Source: JBIQKZ01 sp044464765
Lineage (GTDB): Bacteria; Pseudomonadota; Gammaproteobacteria; Burkholderiales; Burkholderiaceae_B
DNA length: 64,000 nt
NCBI GenBank assembly: GCA_044464765.1
Contig: JBIQKZ010000001.1
Span: forward strand, 239,940 to 303,939
Reading direction: 5' to 3'
Below are positions 16,200 through 25,216 of this stretch, in pieces. A program made the translations under genes and the position numbers. The notes beneath the pieces are model-generated. The model worked only from the letters and a program-made list of their open reading frames with translations, ran no database searches and was not told the origin of the DNA. The stretch's first letter is position 1. The number at the start of each line of letters is the position of its first letter.

Positions 16200-18257
16200 A
16201 TGAATGTTTCTGCTCGACGAATAACGACCCAAGTTATTCCGAAAACCGCGCTGCGAGCCGCCGGCGCCCTGATGCTGGCGCTGGCCTTGGCGGCATGCGT
16301 TGCCGACGAGGACCCCGTGGCAAGCGCGCCGCCTGTTTCCCAGACCGTGATGTGTAAAGACTACGACGGCAACGACATGGAGGTTAAGCCAAAATCCATC
16401 ACCATCCATAACAACTCGGCGGACGACACCATTTATCCGGTCGTGGCAACCAGCAAGAATGCGGTCAACGAATGGATGCAAGGGTGTTTGCGCACGACGG
16501 AGCCTTATCCAACCAATGCCGTGTACAAGCTCTATGTGAACGAGGGGGAAGGTATACCGCCAAAGTCGTCCGTTACCCTGACACTCCCGCTATTTAGCGA
16601 GCTTTCAAAGGACAGCTACATTACTTGGTGGAATGGCGGGCGGGTTGTCCTGGCCGACAAGAACGAGCGGCTGCGCGGCGGGGAAGACACGAAAGTGACG
16701 ACACCCGAGAACGTCAGTTGCCAGGGGCATGAAACCGCATGCACGTTAAGCACGTATTCCAGCCCTGTTCAGTTTCCCGAAAATATCTATGCTCAGTTGT
16801 CGGAATATACCTTTGGCGATTCCATTGTGCCGCCCAATCAGTCGGTGCGGCTCTTGAAGCCAGAGAATGTGGGCTATAACATTTCCTATGTGGATCATGT
16901 CTACATGCCGGTGGCGATCGGACCCAAGAATAATCCTTATATCGGCTACAGCGGCTCTACAAAGCCGTTGGTCAATTTCAGGAACCAATTAAGCGCGTTC
17001 CTGGCAAGCCCCGTCGGCGAAGGCTGGCCCGTGTATAACCTGGACCAATTGAAACTGCCCGGTGGGTACAACATTTTCGCCCAGCGTTCCGGCACCTTGC
17101 CTCCGACCGACAAGGTTCCGGTGAAACCCATCGATGGCTATCCTCCGGTGCTGTCTGTCTTGAAGTGTATCAACGGTCAATGTTCCGAAGAGGAAAAGAA
17201 AACCCTTCATTTCGGCCAGGCGGTCCAGCGCATGCAGAACTTGTGGGGCTCGTGCGTCGATTGGACGGGTGAAGGCGCAACGGGATACGTAACCGAAACC
17301 TTTGCATGCCCTCAAGACTTGAAAGACAAGCTATCCGTCGTCAAGCAGTTCTTCGTACAGAACCACAAGAACTATCTGGCCATGTACGCCGCGGGCCAAT
17401 GCGAAGGAACGACGCCATTGAAACCCACGTTCAATTACTGGGAAGCCATGATGCATATTTATGGTTGGGTACCCTTTAACGAAGGATGCGGCGCGGCGGC
17501 GAATCCGTTGGCTGATACGAAAATCCCGGGCTGGGATCATGCCAAGATCCAGTCCATGTATATTCACGATCTGCAATACAACCACCAGCAGGCCGAGGTC
17601 AAGGCCAACCCCAAGCTGTTGTTCAACCCTTATGTGCAGTTGATCCACGACGACCTTGAAATGAATGCCTATGGGTTCTCGGTGGACGACGCAGTGGGCT
17701 TCATGAGCGAACTGGGCGATGGGCTGATCTTTGCGGTGGGCGGCCCCAACGGTCTGGAAAACCAGAAACAATTCAACTATGCCGATGGGTTTTCGCTGGC
17801 AATCGGCGTTCCTGAAGCCTTGGTCGGGCATGCGAACGAGCCGTTGATCAAGAAGTACGGCGTGTGCGTCCTGAATCAGGACGACGGCGACCCGGACTGC
17901 CAGAAGGACAAGCAAGATGTCGTCATGCCCGACAACAGCCAGATCGCGGGATTCAGGGTAGGCACCGTGGCGGCGTATCCGATTAAGGTGCGCTTCACCG
18001 ACTTGGATGACAATGTCTATTCCCTACGTGTCAATACGAAGTTTGCGCCTTGCACCGAAGACATGGATGTCACGCAATGCCCGGCCAACAAGATGGGAAT
18101 CGTCGAAAAAGCCTCGTGCCTGGTGACCAACGGCAGCGGTCAAAAGCACCCCAAGTCAGACGACTGGTGCAAGAATGCCAACCCGAATCAACAACGAGAA
18201 AAGCAATTGACCAAGAATTACCTGAGCTTTCCGGATCCGGTTGACTATATGAAATAA
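16200..18257 (+). CDS. Large secreted lipoprotein of unknown function
   Basis: 685 residues. ATG 16200 is chosen over an upstream in-frame ATG (16134) because it gives a proper signal sequence; AAGGACGAAGAAG precedes it. The lipobox ends LAAC with Cys33 as the acylation site, so the mature protein is anchored to a membrane. It is rich in Trp, Tyr, Pro and paired cysteines, with an early SITIHNNSADDTIYPVV segment that faintly recalls thaumatin-like/beta-1,3-glucanase folds. That resemblance is not strong enough for a call. It is monocistronic and divergent from a DISM-type two-component system, which suggests regulated surface or periplasmic use, perhaps with carbohydrate. Confidence 0.7.
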   Translation: MNVSARRITTQVIPKTALRAAGALMLALALAACVADEDPVASAPPVSQTVMCKDYDGNDMEVKPKSITIHNNSADDTIYPVVATSKNAVNEWMQGCLRTTEPYPTNAVYKLYVNEGEGIPPKSSVTLTLPLFSELSKDSYITWWNGGRVVLADKNERLRGGEDTKVTTPENVSCQGHETACTLSTYSSPVQFPENIYAQLSEYTFGDSIVPPNQSVRLLKPENVGYNISYVDHVYMPVAIGPKNNPYIGYSGSTKPLVNFRNQLSAFLASPVGEGWPVYNLDQLKLPGGYNIFAQRSGTLPPTDKVPVKPIDGYPPVLSVLKCINGQCSEEEKKTLHFGQAVQRMQNLWGSCVDWTGEGATGYVTETFACPQDLKDKLSVVKQFFVQNHKNYLAMYAAGQCEGTTPLKPTFNYWEAMMHIYGWVPFNEGCGAAANPLADTKIPGWDHAKIQSMYIHDLQYNHQQAEVKANPKLLFNPYVQLIHDDLEMNAYGFSVDDAVGFMSELGDGLIFAVGGPNGLENQKQFNYADGFSLAIGVPEALVGHANEPLIKKYGVCVLNQDDGDPDCQKDKQDVVMPDNSQIAGFRVGTVAAYPIKVRFTDLDDNVYSLRVNTKFAPCTEDMDVTQCPANKMGIVEKASCLVTNGSGQKHPKSDDWCKNANPNQQREKQLTKNYLSFPDPVDYMK

Positions 18258-18265
18258 AAGAGAAA

Positions 18266-18287
18266 GCGGCCGGTATAAACCGGCCGC
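18266..18287. terminator. Bidirectional intrinsic terminator
   Basis: GCGGCCGGT (18266-18274) pairs with ACCGGCCGC (18279-18287) over an ATAA loop, between two convergent stop codons (18257 and 18294). The minus-strand side is followed by a T-rich tract (complement of TAAAAGAGAAA), so it should end the catabolic operon transcript well; the plus-strand side has only a short T stretch. Confidence 0.75.
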
Positions 18288-18293
18288 TGCGCT

Positions 18294-19451
18294 TTACTTG
18301 CTCATGTCCACCAATTGCCACTGACCGTCCTTGACGGTGATCAGTTCGCGGCCGCGGTCATCGAAGCCGCTATGGTCTTCAGGCGTCATGCTGTAAACGC
18401 CCTGGGTGGCGACCAGTTCGTCGACTTGTTCCAGTGCGTCGCGCAAGGCGCTGCGGAACTCTTTGGTGCCGGGCTTGGCCGACTTTGCGGCGACCGGAAT
18501 GGCCTGTTCCAACAGCAGGCCGGCGTCATATACGTTGGCGCCGAAGGTGGCGGGCTTTTCGCCATAGGCTTTCTCGTAGCGGGCGATATAGTCTTCGGCC
18601 ACTTTCTTCGAGGGATTGCTGTCGGGAATCTGCGGCAGCACCAGCATCAGGCTGGCCGCCAGAATCGTGCCTTCGACATCCTTGCCGCCCAGTTTCAGGA
18701 ACTGGGGCAGGGCCGCGCCGTGGGTTTGATAGAACGTTCCCTTGTAGCCCTGTTTGACCAGGGTGGACTGCGGCAGCACGGCGGCGGCGCCGGTGGCGGC
18801 GACCAGGACGGCATCTGGCTTGGCGGCGTAGACCTTCAACGCCTGGCCGGTTACCGAGCTGTCCGAGCGTTGGAAGCGTTCGGTGGCGATCAGTTCGATG
18901 CCGGCGTCTTTGGCCATGGTGCTGAAGACATTGAGCCAGTCTTCGCCGAAGGCATCGTTAAGCCCGATGAAGCCAACCGTTTTGACGCCGGTCTTGACCA
19001 TATGTTGGACCAGAGCCTTGGCGATAATATCGGTGTTCTGGGTGGTTTTGAACACCCATTTTTTTTCCGGCGTCATGGGCAGAACGACCGATGCCGTGCC
19101 CACCGGCGCCAGCATCGGGGTGCCGGATTCGGCGGCGAACTGGATCACACCCATGGCGTTGGGCGATCCCGAAGGGCCGATCAGGGCATCGACTTTCTCT
19201 TCCGTGATCAGCTTCTTGAAGTTGGTGACCGACTGGGTGGGGTCGCTGGCGTCGTCAAGCGAAATGTATTCGATGTCCAGGTCGCCCGCCTTGGCGGGAA
19301 GCAGCGGAACCGTGTTCTTCTGCGAAATTCCGATCAGTGCGGTCGGGCCTGTAGACGACGATACAACGCCTACTTTGACTTGCGCCAGGGCGGTTGTGGC
19401 ACCGAACAACGAGGCGATGGCAAGAGCGGTGGTGAGTTTTCGTAATGACAT
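18294..19451 (-). CDS. ABC transporter substrate-binding protein (LivK/HAAT type), last gene of the catabolic operon
   Basis: 385 residues with a signal peptide (about 1-23, ending TTALA) and mature start QVKVGVVSSSTGPTALIG, typical of type I periplasmic binding proteins. Segments such as GVIQFAAESGTPMLAPVGTASVV and VKTVGFIGLNDAFGEDW support the fold. It closes the 18294-30875 operon, 107 bases after the SDR gene. No permease or ATPase genes accompany it, so it must share an importer encoded elsewhere. The ligand is probably the operon substrate, proposed below as an aromatic acid such as indole-3-acetate. Confidence 0.85.
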   Translation of the reverse strand: MSLRKLTTALAIASLFGATTALAQVKVGVVSSSTGPTALIGISQKNTVPLLPAKAGDLDIEYISLDDASDPTQSVTNFKKLITEEKVDALIGPSGSPNAMGVIQFAAESGTPMLAPVGTASVVLPMTPEKKWVFKTTQNTDIIAKALVQHMVKTGVKTVGFIGLNDAFGEDWLNVFSTMAKDAGIELIATERFQRSDSSVTGQALKVYAAKPDAVLVAATGAAAVLPQSTLVKQGYKGTFYQTHGAALPQFLKLGGKDVEGTILAASLMLVLPQIPDSNPSKKVAEDYIARYEKAYGEKPATFGANVYDAGLLLEQAIPVAAKSAKPGTKEFRSALRDALEQVDELVATQGVYSMTPEDHSGFDDRGRELITVKDGQWQLVDMSK

Positions 19452-19558
19452 GATTGTCTCCGTTTTTGTTGAAAACTGGATGGGGATTCGGTACAGCGGG
19501 ATAAAGGCTAACGTAATAGCATGATACCTTTTGAGTTTATCAATGATACAGACGCGGC

Positions 19559-20287
19559 TTATATGGTGATGGAGCCCACGCTGGCGCCTCCGCAGACATA
19601 TAAGGTTTGTCCGGTAATGAAACTATTGGCCGGATCGGCAAAAAACATGACGGCGCGTGCGACATCGTCGGCCCGGCCCAGGCGCTGCACCGGTATGCCT
19701 TTGGCAATGTTGCGCTCGCGATCACTGCCTGCGTCGACGACATCGTAGAACATATCGGTTTGGATGGGTCCGGGTGCGACGACATTCGACGTAATGCCTT
19801 TGGCGGCCAGCTCAAGAGCCCAGGTGCGCGCCATGCCGATCATGCCGGATTTGGTGGCGGCATAGGCGGTGCGGGTGGGCAAGCCCAGGGCGCCCCGCGA
19901 CGACATCAGAACGATTCGGCCGAACTGCCGTTCTTCCATGGCCGGCAAGCAGGCCTGGACCAGGGCAATGGCGCAGCCCAGGTGAATCTGCGTCAGCCCC
20001 TGTAATTGCTCGGTGGTGACCTCGGGCAGCAGGTTGGGCCAGATCACGCCCGCATTGTGGATGACGTGGCTGACTGAATGCTCACGCGCGATTTCAGCGG
20101 CTGCCTGGCGGGTGGCCAGGTCGTCCAGGAGGTCCACCTGCACGGATTTGAGCTGCGGATGGCTGAAGTAGGGGGCGCGACGTGCCATCGAAATGACCTG
20201 GTAGCCGGCCGCCAGAAGCTGCTGGACGATTTCCGCACCAATGCCGGCGCTGCCTCCGGTAACGATTGCGGTATAGGACGCGCTCAA
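19559..20287 (-). CDS. Short-chain dehydrogenase/reductase
   Basis: 242 residues, classical SDR. It shows the cofactor motif TGGSAGIG near residue 10, HNAGVIWPN, the catalytic Ser in VLMSSRG, and YAATK as the active-site Tyr/Lys. A C-terminal ITGQTLYVCGGASVG segment is also typical. All catalytic residues are intact, unlike the SDR-like half of the protein encoded at 21164-22405. It is 16 bases from the cyclase-family gene in the operon. It probably oxidises or reduces an intermediate; the direction is unknown. Confidence 0.85.
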   Translation of the reverse strand: MSASYTAIVTGGSAGIGAEIVQQLLAAGYQVISMARRAPYFSHPQLKSVQVDLLDDLATRQAAAEIAREHSVSHVIHNAGVIWPNLLPEVTTEQLQGLTQIHLGCAIALVQACLPAMEERQFGRIVLMSSRGALGLPTRTAYAATKSGMIGMARTWALELAAKGITSNVVAPGPIQTDMFYDVVDAGSDRERNIAKGIPVQRLGRADDVARAVMFFADPANSFITGQTLYVCGGASVGSITI

Positions 20288-20303
20288 GTTGGTTCTCCTG
20301 TAA

Positions 20304-21098
20304 TTAGCCCTGGGCCGTTGGCACCAGAGCCAGGACCCGCAAGGGGCTGCCCGAGCCGCTGCGTATCTTCAAGGGCGCAGAAAAAATCACCGCGCCCTTG
20401 GGCGGCAGTTGGTCCAAGTTAGCCATGCATTGCAAGCCATAGCGATTATTGCCATGCATGTAATAGTGGCACGGGTAGGGTGGGTCGAGGTGGTGCGCCT
20501 GGCCGGCATCCGTACCCACCGACTCTGTGCCGAAGCCATGCACGTCGCGCTCGCGAATCAGCCAAGGCACAACGTCGGCATCCGGTCCGGGCGAATGGGC
20601 GCCGTCGCCTTGAAAATTCAGGTAGTCGTCGGGCTTGCTGCGCTTTGACCAATCGGTTCGCATGAAAACCCAGGAGCGCGCCGGAATGCGCCCGTGCTTG
20701 GCCTCCCATTGCTCGACGAAGTTTATGGTCAGCAGGAAGTCGGGATCCTGGCGCGACTGTTCGGAGCAGTCGATCACGCAAGCCTCGGCAATAAAGGCAT
20801 CGATGGGAATGGTGTCGACGGTATTGTCGGGTTGGTCCTTGCCGCTGACCCAGTGGGCCGGCGCATCGAAGTGGGTGCCCGTGTGCTCCGACATTGAAAA
20901 GTTGTTCCAGTACCAGGCGGGGCCGCGTTCGTCGTACCGGGAAATTTCTTCGATGCGAAAAGGCCAGGCTTGGCCGAATTCCGGCGGCAACTGGATGGTG
21001 GGGAATTCGGGCGTTAATGTTTCGGTAAGGTCCACAATGCGTATCTTGCCGGACAGAAGCTCCGACATGAATTGGCTAAGGACGGATGGCGTGCTCAT
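20304..21098 (-). CDS. Cyclase-family metal hydrolase (kynurenine formamidase / isatin hydrolase type)
   Basis: 264 residues from ATG 21098; the reading frame upstream is a shadow of the neighbouring gene. The metal motif SEHTGTHFDAPAHW carries the family HxGTHxDxPxH pattern, preceded by VDLTETLTPEFP. Known members hydrolyse cyclic or N-formyl amides, including isatin hydrolase, which opens isatin to isatinate. The operon context (Rieske oxygenase, CoA ligase, aldolase-like pair, 2-oxoacid oxidoreductase) fits isatin opening in an indoleacetate route, but that is inference. Confidence 0.82.
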   Translation of the reverse strand: MSTPSVLSQFMSELLSGKIRIVDLTETLTPEFPTIQLPPEFGQAWPFRIEEISRYDERGPAWYWNNFSMSEHTGTHFDAPAHWVSGKDQPDNTVDTIPIDAFIAEACVIDCSEQSRQDPDFLLTINFVEQWEAKHGRIPARSWVFMRTDWSKRSKPDDYLNFQGDGAHSPGPDADVVPWLIRERDVHGFGTESVGTDAGQAHHLDPPYPCHYYMHGNNRYGLQCMANLDQLPPKGAVIFSAPLKIRSGSGSPLRVLALVPTAQG

Positions 21099-21163
21099 TG
21101 GGCATTCCCTTTTTGTGTTCTCAGTTCTCATGTAGTCAAGGCCGGCATCGGGACGCTGGGGCC

Positions 21164-22405
21164 CTAGGCGCCCAACTCGCGTTCGAGCGCCTTGGGATTG
21201 TCTTCCAGGCGGGCCAGGAATTCCTGGGCCACGTCGCCCACATAAACGTCTTCGACACCGTCTTGCAAGGCTTTTACGATGGCTTTGGCAATGGCATTGG
21301 GCGATACGCGTGGCGGCGGGGTCAGTTGTTCCCATTCGTGATCCAGCGGGCCCGAGAATACGTTGACCACCCGTATGCCCGAAGGGCGGAATTCCGCGCG
21401 CAGGCATTGGCTCATGGAAAGCGCTGCGGCTTGCGAGGCCGACCAAAGCCCGCGTGCAGGCAGGTTGACGTGGGCGTAGATCGAGAACGTATTCACCCAG
21501 GCCACCGCACTGTTCACGCCGTCGCCTGCGCGGCCGGCCATGGCGTTGCCGAAATGCTGGGCCAGGCGCATCAGGCCCAGGCAATTGATTTCCAGCGCAT
21601 CGCGCGCCTTGATCAGGTCGCGGTTGTGCAGAATGCCCCCGTCGCGCTCGTAGTCGGCCGTGTTGATCAGAATGTCGACCTTGCCGCCGATAGAGCGCGA
21701 CACGCGTTGCACCGAGTCGGTGTCGGTGACGTCCAGGGCCTGCGGATGAACACGCGGGTCCTGGCACAGGGCGTCGAAGCCGGCGTTCTTGTTCCAGCTG
21801 GCCGGGTCGCCGACAAACAGGGCTGTAACGCCGGCATCCAGCAGCGCGTGGGCAATGGCCAGCCCCACAGCGGACTTGCCGTCGGTAATCAGCGCGCGGC
21901 GAAATTTGGGGTCGCACGAGGTGTCGCGCAAGGTCTTGTCGTCTTCCATGTGCGGGGTCGCCTTTTCGGGAAGGGCAATGAGAACGGCCTGGCCGCTGCG
22001 GTCGAGTTTCAGGGCCAGGCGTACAGCGCCGCCTTCGGCGCAGTCGCCGTGTATGTGGGCCACCACGCTGGGGCCAGCCTCCATGCGTACGGTGCCCACC
22101 CGCCAGGGCAGGCGTTCGCGGAAATACACATCGTTGCTATGGTGCAGGACCGTGGTGGCGATAAGCCGGCCGGCGGGGGAAACCGCTTGCCACTTCAGGA
22201 CATGCGACAGGCATTGGTGGCAGACTTCGCGCGGGGGGTACTGAACGGCCGCGCATTCCTGGCACACTTGCAGCTCGAAGCGCCCTTTGGCGGCGGCCGC
22301 TGCCAGACCGAGGGCCGTTCGGCTGCGCGCGCCGGGCGGCAGCGATGGCTGGCGTGTGCGCAGCAGCGGATTTTTCTTGCGAGGTTTGCTTAAAGGCTCG
22401 GTCAT
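21164..22405 (-). CDS. DUF35/OB-fold zinc-ribbon protein fused to a degenerate SDR domain
   Basis: 413 residues. The N-terminal third is a DUF35 rubredoxin-like zinc ribbon (Cys48, Cys51, Cys62, Cys65 in CQEC...CHQC) followed by an OB fold. The C-terminal part (about 168-413) has SDR architecture, but the glycine motif reads TDGKSAVG, and the YxxxK active-site motif reads WSASQ (Trp321, Gln325), so normal SDR chemistry is unlikely. DUF35 proteins pair with thiolase-fold partners (for example the ChsH2/Ltp2 aldolases). This gene overlaps the thiolase-fold gene start/stop (ATGA), consistent with a complex. Confidence 0.8.
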   Translation of the reverse strand: MTEPLSKPRKKNPLLRTRQPSLPPGARSRTALGLAAAAAKGRFELQVCQECAAVQYPPREVCHQCLSHVLKWQAVSPAGRLIATTVLHHSNDVYFRERLPWRVGTVRMEAGPSVVAHIHGDCAEGGAVRLALKLDRSGQAVLIALPEKATPHMEDDKTLRDTSCDPKFRRALITDGKSAVGLAIAHALLDAGVTALFVGDPASWNKNAGFDALCQDPRVHPQALDVTDTDSVQRVSRSIGGKVDILINTADYERDGGILHNRDLIKARDALEINCLGLMRLAQHFGNAMAGRAGDGVNSAVAWVNTFSIYAHVNLPARGLWSASQAAALSMSQCLRAEFRPSGIRVVNVFSGPLDHEWEQLTPPPRVSPNAIAKAIVKALQDGVEDVYVGDVAQEFLARLEDNPKALERELGA

Positions 22406-23577
22406 GCGGCGCTCCGGGCAAGCAAGGCGGCGGCGGTGCAGATGCCCCGGTCGTAGTTGATCATGCCAAAGCCGCTGACCAGACCGATCGACGCGTCGGC
22501 CACCTGGCCCGCGCCTGCGGCGCCCGTCAGTTGGCGGATGGCTTCGACTATGCCCAGGTAGCCGCCTGCAGCGCCTGCCTGGCCCACGGAAAGCTGGCCG
22601 CCGTTGGTATTGAAAGGGAAGCTGCCATCCACTGTGAATGTATGTTCGCGGACAAATTCCGGGCCTGCGCCTTTGGCGCAAAAACCCAGGTCTTCGATTT
22701 GCATGAAATTGATGACGGGATAGTCGTCGTAGGCCTGCATGAAGTCGACGTCGGCCGGGTCAACGCCGGCATGCGCGTAAAAGTCGTCTTTATCCAGGGT
22801 CCAGCCCCCGCGAAACTGTATGGGGTCTTGCGGCCAGGCATTGTGCCGTTCGATGGTGGACAGGATGCGCACGTAAGGCAGGCCAAGCTCGTTTGCCTTT
22901 TCTTCGGTCATGACCAGAAAGGCGTCTGCGCCGGCGCACGGCATGACGCAGTCGAACAAATGAATGGGATCGGCAATGACGCGCGCGTCCAGATACTGCT
23001 GCAGCGTCAGCGGCTTCTTCATGAGCGCGTTGGGGTTATGCAGCGCGTTGGCGCGTTGCGCCACGCACAGTTTGCCAAAGTCTTCACGGGTGGCGCCGGT
23101 TTCCCGCATATAGTGCTGGGTGAGCAGGGCAAAGCTTGCATTGGGCCCGCCTGCCCCGTACGGGTAGACGCCGTCTTGCGCGAAGCGGGAAAACTGGCTG
23201 ACGGTATGCCGGAAGGAGTCGACGTGATTGGTGTCGCCCGACAGGCAGGCCACGATGTCGGCGTCGCCCGTCTGTACGGCGCGTGCGGCCCGGCGCAGCC
23301 CAATGACCCCGCTGGCCCCGCCCATGGGGATATGGTCGAGCCAGCGCGGCGTCATGTCCAGGTGCTGGGTCAGACCCACCGCCGTGTCGGGAGCCAGGGT
23401 AAAGCTGGAGACGCACATGCCGTCGATGTCGTGCTTTTTCAGGCCCGAGGCCTGGATAAGTTCGCGCAGGGCGCGGCCCAGCCACCAGTGCGCGCTATGG
23501 ATCGAATAGCGCGCATACGGCACGGTGACGGGCACCGTTGCCACCACGCCGTCGTAGCGGGCGCGAGGCCGCGTCAT
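22402..23577 (-). CDS. Thiolase-fold (lipid-transfer/Ltp2-like) protein lacking thiolase catalytic residues
   Basis: 391 residues with a thiolase fold. Where thiolases carry the acyl-accepting Cys, this protein reads MGGASG (85-90). The C-terminal GGQLSVGQAG (about 326-335) lacks the catalytic His found in GHP motifs, and the final thiolase Cys loop is replaced by SGFGMINYDRG. It therefore resembles Ltp2-type retro-aldolases more than acyltransferases. Overlapping genes for a DUF35 protein (downstream) and an acyl-CoA synthetase (upstream) support a CoA-thioester substrate. A retro-aldol cleavage releasing acetyl-CoA is the preferred hypothesis. Confidence 0.8.
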   Translation of the reverse strand: MTRPRARYDGVVATVPVTVPYARYSIHSAHWWLGRALRELIQASGLKKHDIDGMCVSSFTLAPDTAVGLTQHLDMTPRWLDHIPMGGASGVIGLRRAARAVQTGDADIVACLSGDTNHVDSFRHTVSQFSRFAQDGVYPYGAGGPNASFALLTQHYMRETGATREDFGKLCVAQRANALHNPNALMKKPLTLQQYLDARVIADPIHLFDCVMPCAGADAFLVMTEEKANELGLPYVRILSTIERHNAWPQDPIQFRGGWTLDKDDFYAHAGVDPADVDFMQAYDDYPVINFMQIEDLGFCAKGAGPEFVREHTFTVDGSFPFNTNGGQLSVGQAGAAGGYLGIVEAIRQLTGAAGAGQVADASIGLVSGFGMINYDRGICTAAALLARSAA

Positions 23578-25205
23578 GAGCCGGTATCCTGGCGTTTTTT
23601 CAGGCTGCGGGTATCAACACATTTGGCCGAGCCCGGCAGACCCGGGGCGATGGCCTTGAGTTCACCGCGCTGGATCTTGTTGGTGGCGGTAAGCGGCAGG
23701 CCATCGACGAAAGCAACATAGCCCGGCGCCTTGTAATAGGCCAGCCGGGAAAGGCACCAGTCGACGATGTCGTGGGCCAGGGCTTGCAGGCCGGCGTTGC
23801 CGGGTTCGTCATTGCACACAATGCAGGCCAGGACTTCGTCGCCACGGATAGCGTCGGGCACGGCCGCCACGGCGGCCGCCTTCACCGCCGGGTGCTGCAA
23901 CAGCACGCCTTCGACTTCGACGGCGGATATGTTTTCACCGCTGCGCCGGATCACATTCTTCTTGCGATCGACAAAGACCAGGTGGCCGTGCTCGTTGCGC
24001 CGGACCACGTCGCCGGTATGGAACCAGCCGTCGGCCCACGCCTCGTTGGTGGCGGCCGGGTCTTTAAGGTAGCCCGCGAAAAAACCAAAGCGGGGATTGG
24101 CTCCCGCCCGGCGCACCAGCAGCTCGCCGTCGTGGCCCTCGGCAACCGGCTTGCCGTCGTCGTCGACCAGTAGCACTTGAACCTCGGGTTCTTCTTTACC
24201 AAAGCAACTGGTGCCAATGTAGCGGGGCTCGTGGTTGGCGATGACGACCGCGCCTGAGCCGGTTTCCGTCATGGCCCAGGCTTCGAGCAAGGGGAAGCCA
24301 AAACGCTCTTCGAACGGCTGGTGCAGGCTGCGGTCGATGCCCGCGCCGAAGCCGAATCGGACCGAGTGGCGTTTGTCGTCGGCGTGAGGTGGGGCCTTCA
24401 TGAGAATGGCCGGCATCACCCCCAGGTAATGGATGACGGTTGCATGCGACTCGCGCACCGAATCCCACCACGAACGGGGATGGAAGCGATCCAGCGGGAT
24501 CAGGCATCCGCCGGTGATAACCATGGCCATGGTTGAGCATGCCATGGCGTTCATGTGCACCAGGGGCAGGGGCGTCAGCATGCGCTCGGCGCCGGGTGTC
24601 AGGGCGGCCAGGCCGCCGATGCCGGCATACCATCGCCCAGCGTGAAGGAAATACTCGTTAGGCAGGATGCAGCCTTTTGGCCGCCCTGTGGTGCCCGAGG
24701 TATACAGAAGCGCGCATTCGGTGTGCGTGTCGGGCTGGGCGCCGGCGTTGGGCGGCGGGTAGGGCGCGGCCTCGGGGACATCGCCCGCTTCGATAACGAC
24801 CAGGGGCCGCTTGACGGCGCGGGCAGCCGCTTTCAGCATGTCGTGGCGGCTTTCCAGCGCAATGGCCATCACAATTTCAGAGTGTTCGATCAGGTATTCC
24901 AGCTCGGCGGCGCGCATATCGGCGTTGATCGGCACAACGGAAACACCCAGGGAGTTCAGCGCGAACCAATGCAGAAAGAAAGCCGGGCGGTTTTCAAGCA
25001 GCAGGCCGACGCGATGGCCGTGGCCATAGCCGGCTTGGGTATACAGGACGATCAGGTCCTGGATATGCCGTTGCGCGACATAATAGGTGAGTTCGCCGGG
25101 ATCAATGTCGTAGACCTGCGCGGTTTCGGGCAGGACCTGGATAAAAGGCTTGCCCGGCCAGTTTTCGGCCGTGTGGTTAAACGCCTGGTAGACCGTCGTT
25201 GACAA
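23574..25205 (-). CDS. AMP-dependent acyl-CoA synthetase
   Basis: 543 residues of the acyl-adenylate/luciferase family. The P-loop is YTSGTTGRPKG (168-178), followed by the GWFHTGDVVRRNEHG adenylate motif and the C-terminal RSGENISAVEVE hinge. The catalytic Lys lies in NKIQRGELK. It activates a carboxylate as a CoA thioester using ATP. In the operon it stands between the oxygenase genes and the thiolase-fold gene, suggesting that the oxygenated acid is activated before carbon-carbon cleavage. Its stop overlaps the next start. Confidence 0.9.
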   Translation of the reverse strand: MSTTVYQAFNHTAENWPGKPFIQVLPETAQVYDIDPGELTYYVAQRHIQDLIVLYTQAGYGHGHRVGLLLENRPAFFLHWFALNSLGVSVVPINADMRAAELEYLIEHSEIVMAIALESRHDMLKAAARAVKRPLVVIEAGDVPEAAPYPPPNAGAQPDTHTECALLYTSGTTGRPKGCILPNEYFLHAGRWYAGIGGLAALTPGAERMLTPLPLVHMNAMACSTMAMVITGGCLIPLDRFHPRSWWDSVRESHATVIHYLGVMPAILMKAPPHADDKRHSVRFGFGAGIDRSLHQPFEERFGFPLLEAWAMTETGSGAVVIANHEPRYIGTSCFGKEEPEVQVLLVDDDGKPVAEGHDGELLVRRAGANPRFGFFAGYLKDPAATNEAWADGWFHTGDVVRRNEHGHLVFVDRKKNVIRRSGENISAVEVEGVLLQHPAVKAAAVAAVPDAIRGDEVLACIVCNDEPGNAGLQALAHDIVDWCLSRLAYYKAPGYVAFVDGLPLTATNKIQRGELKAIAPGLPGSAKCVDTRSLKKRQDTGS

Positions 25206-25216
25206 GTTGGTTTCCC

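Noticed and set aside
22402..23577. Ordinary acetyl-CoA acetyltransferase
   Set aside because: The active-site Cys and His positions of thiolases are not conserved.
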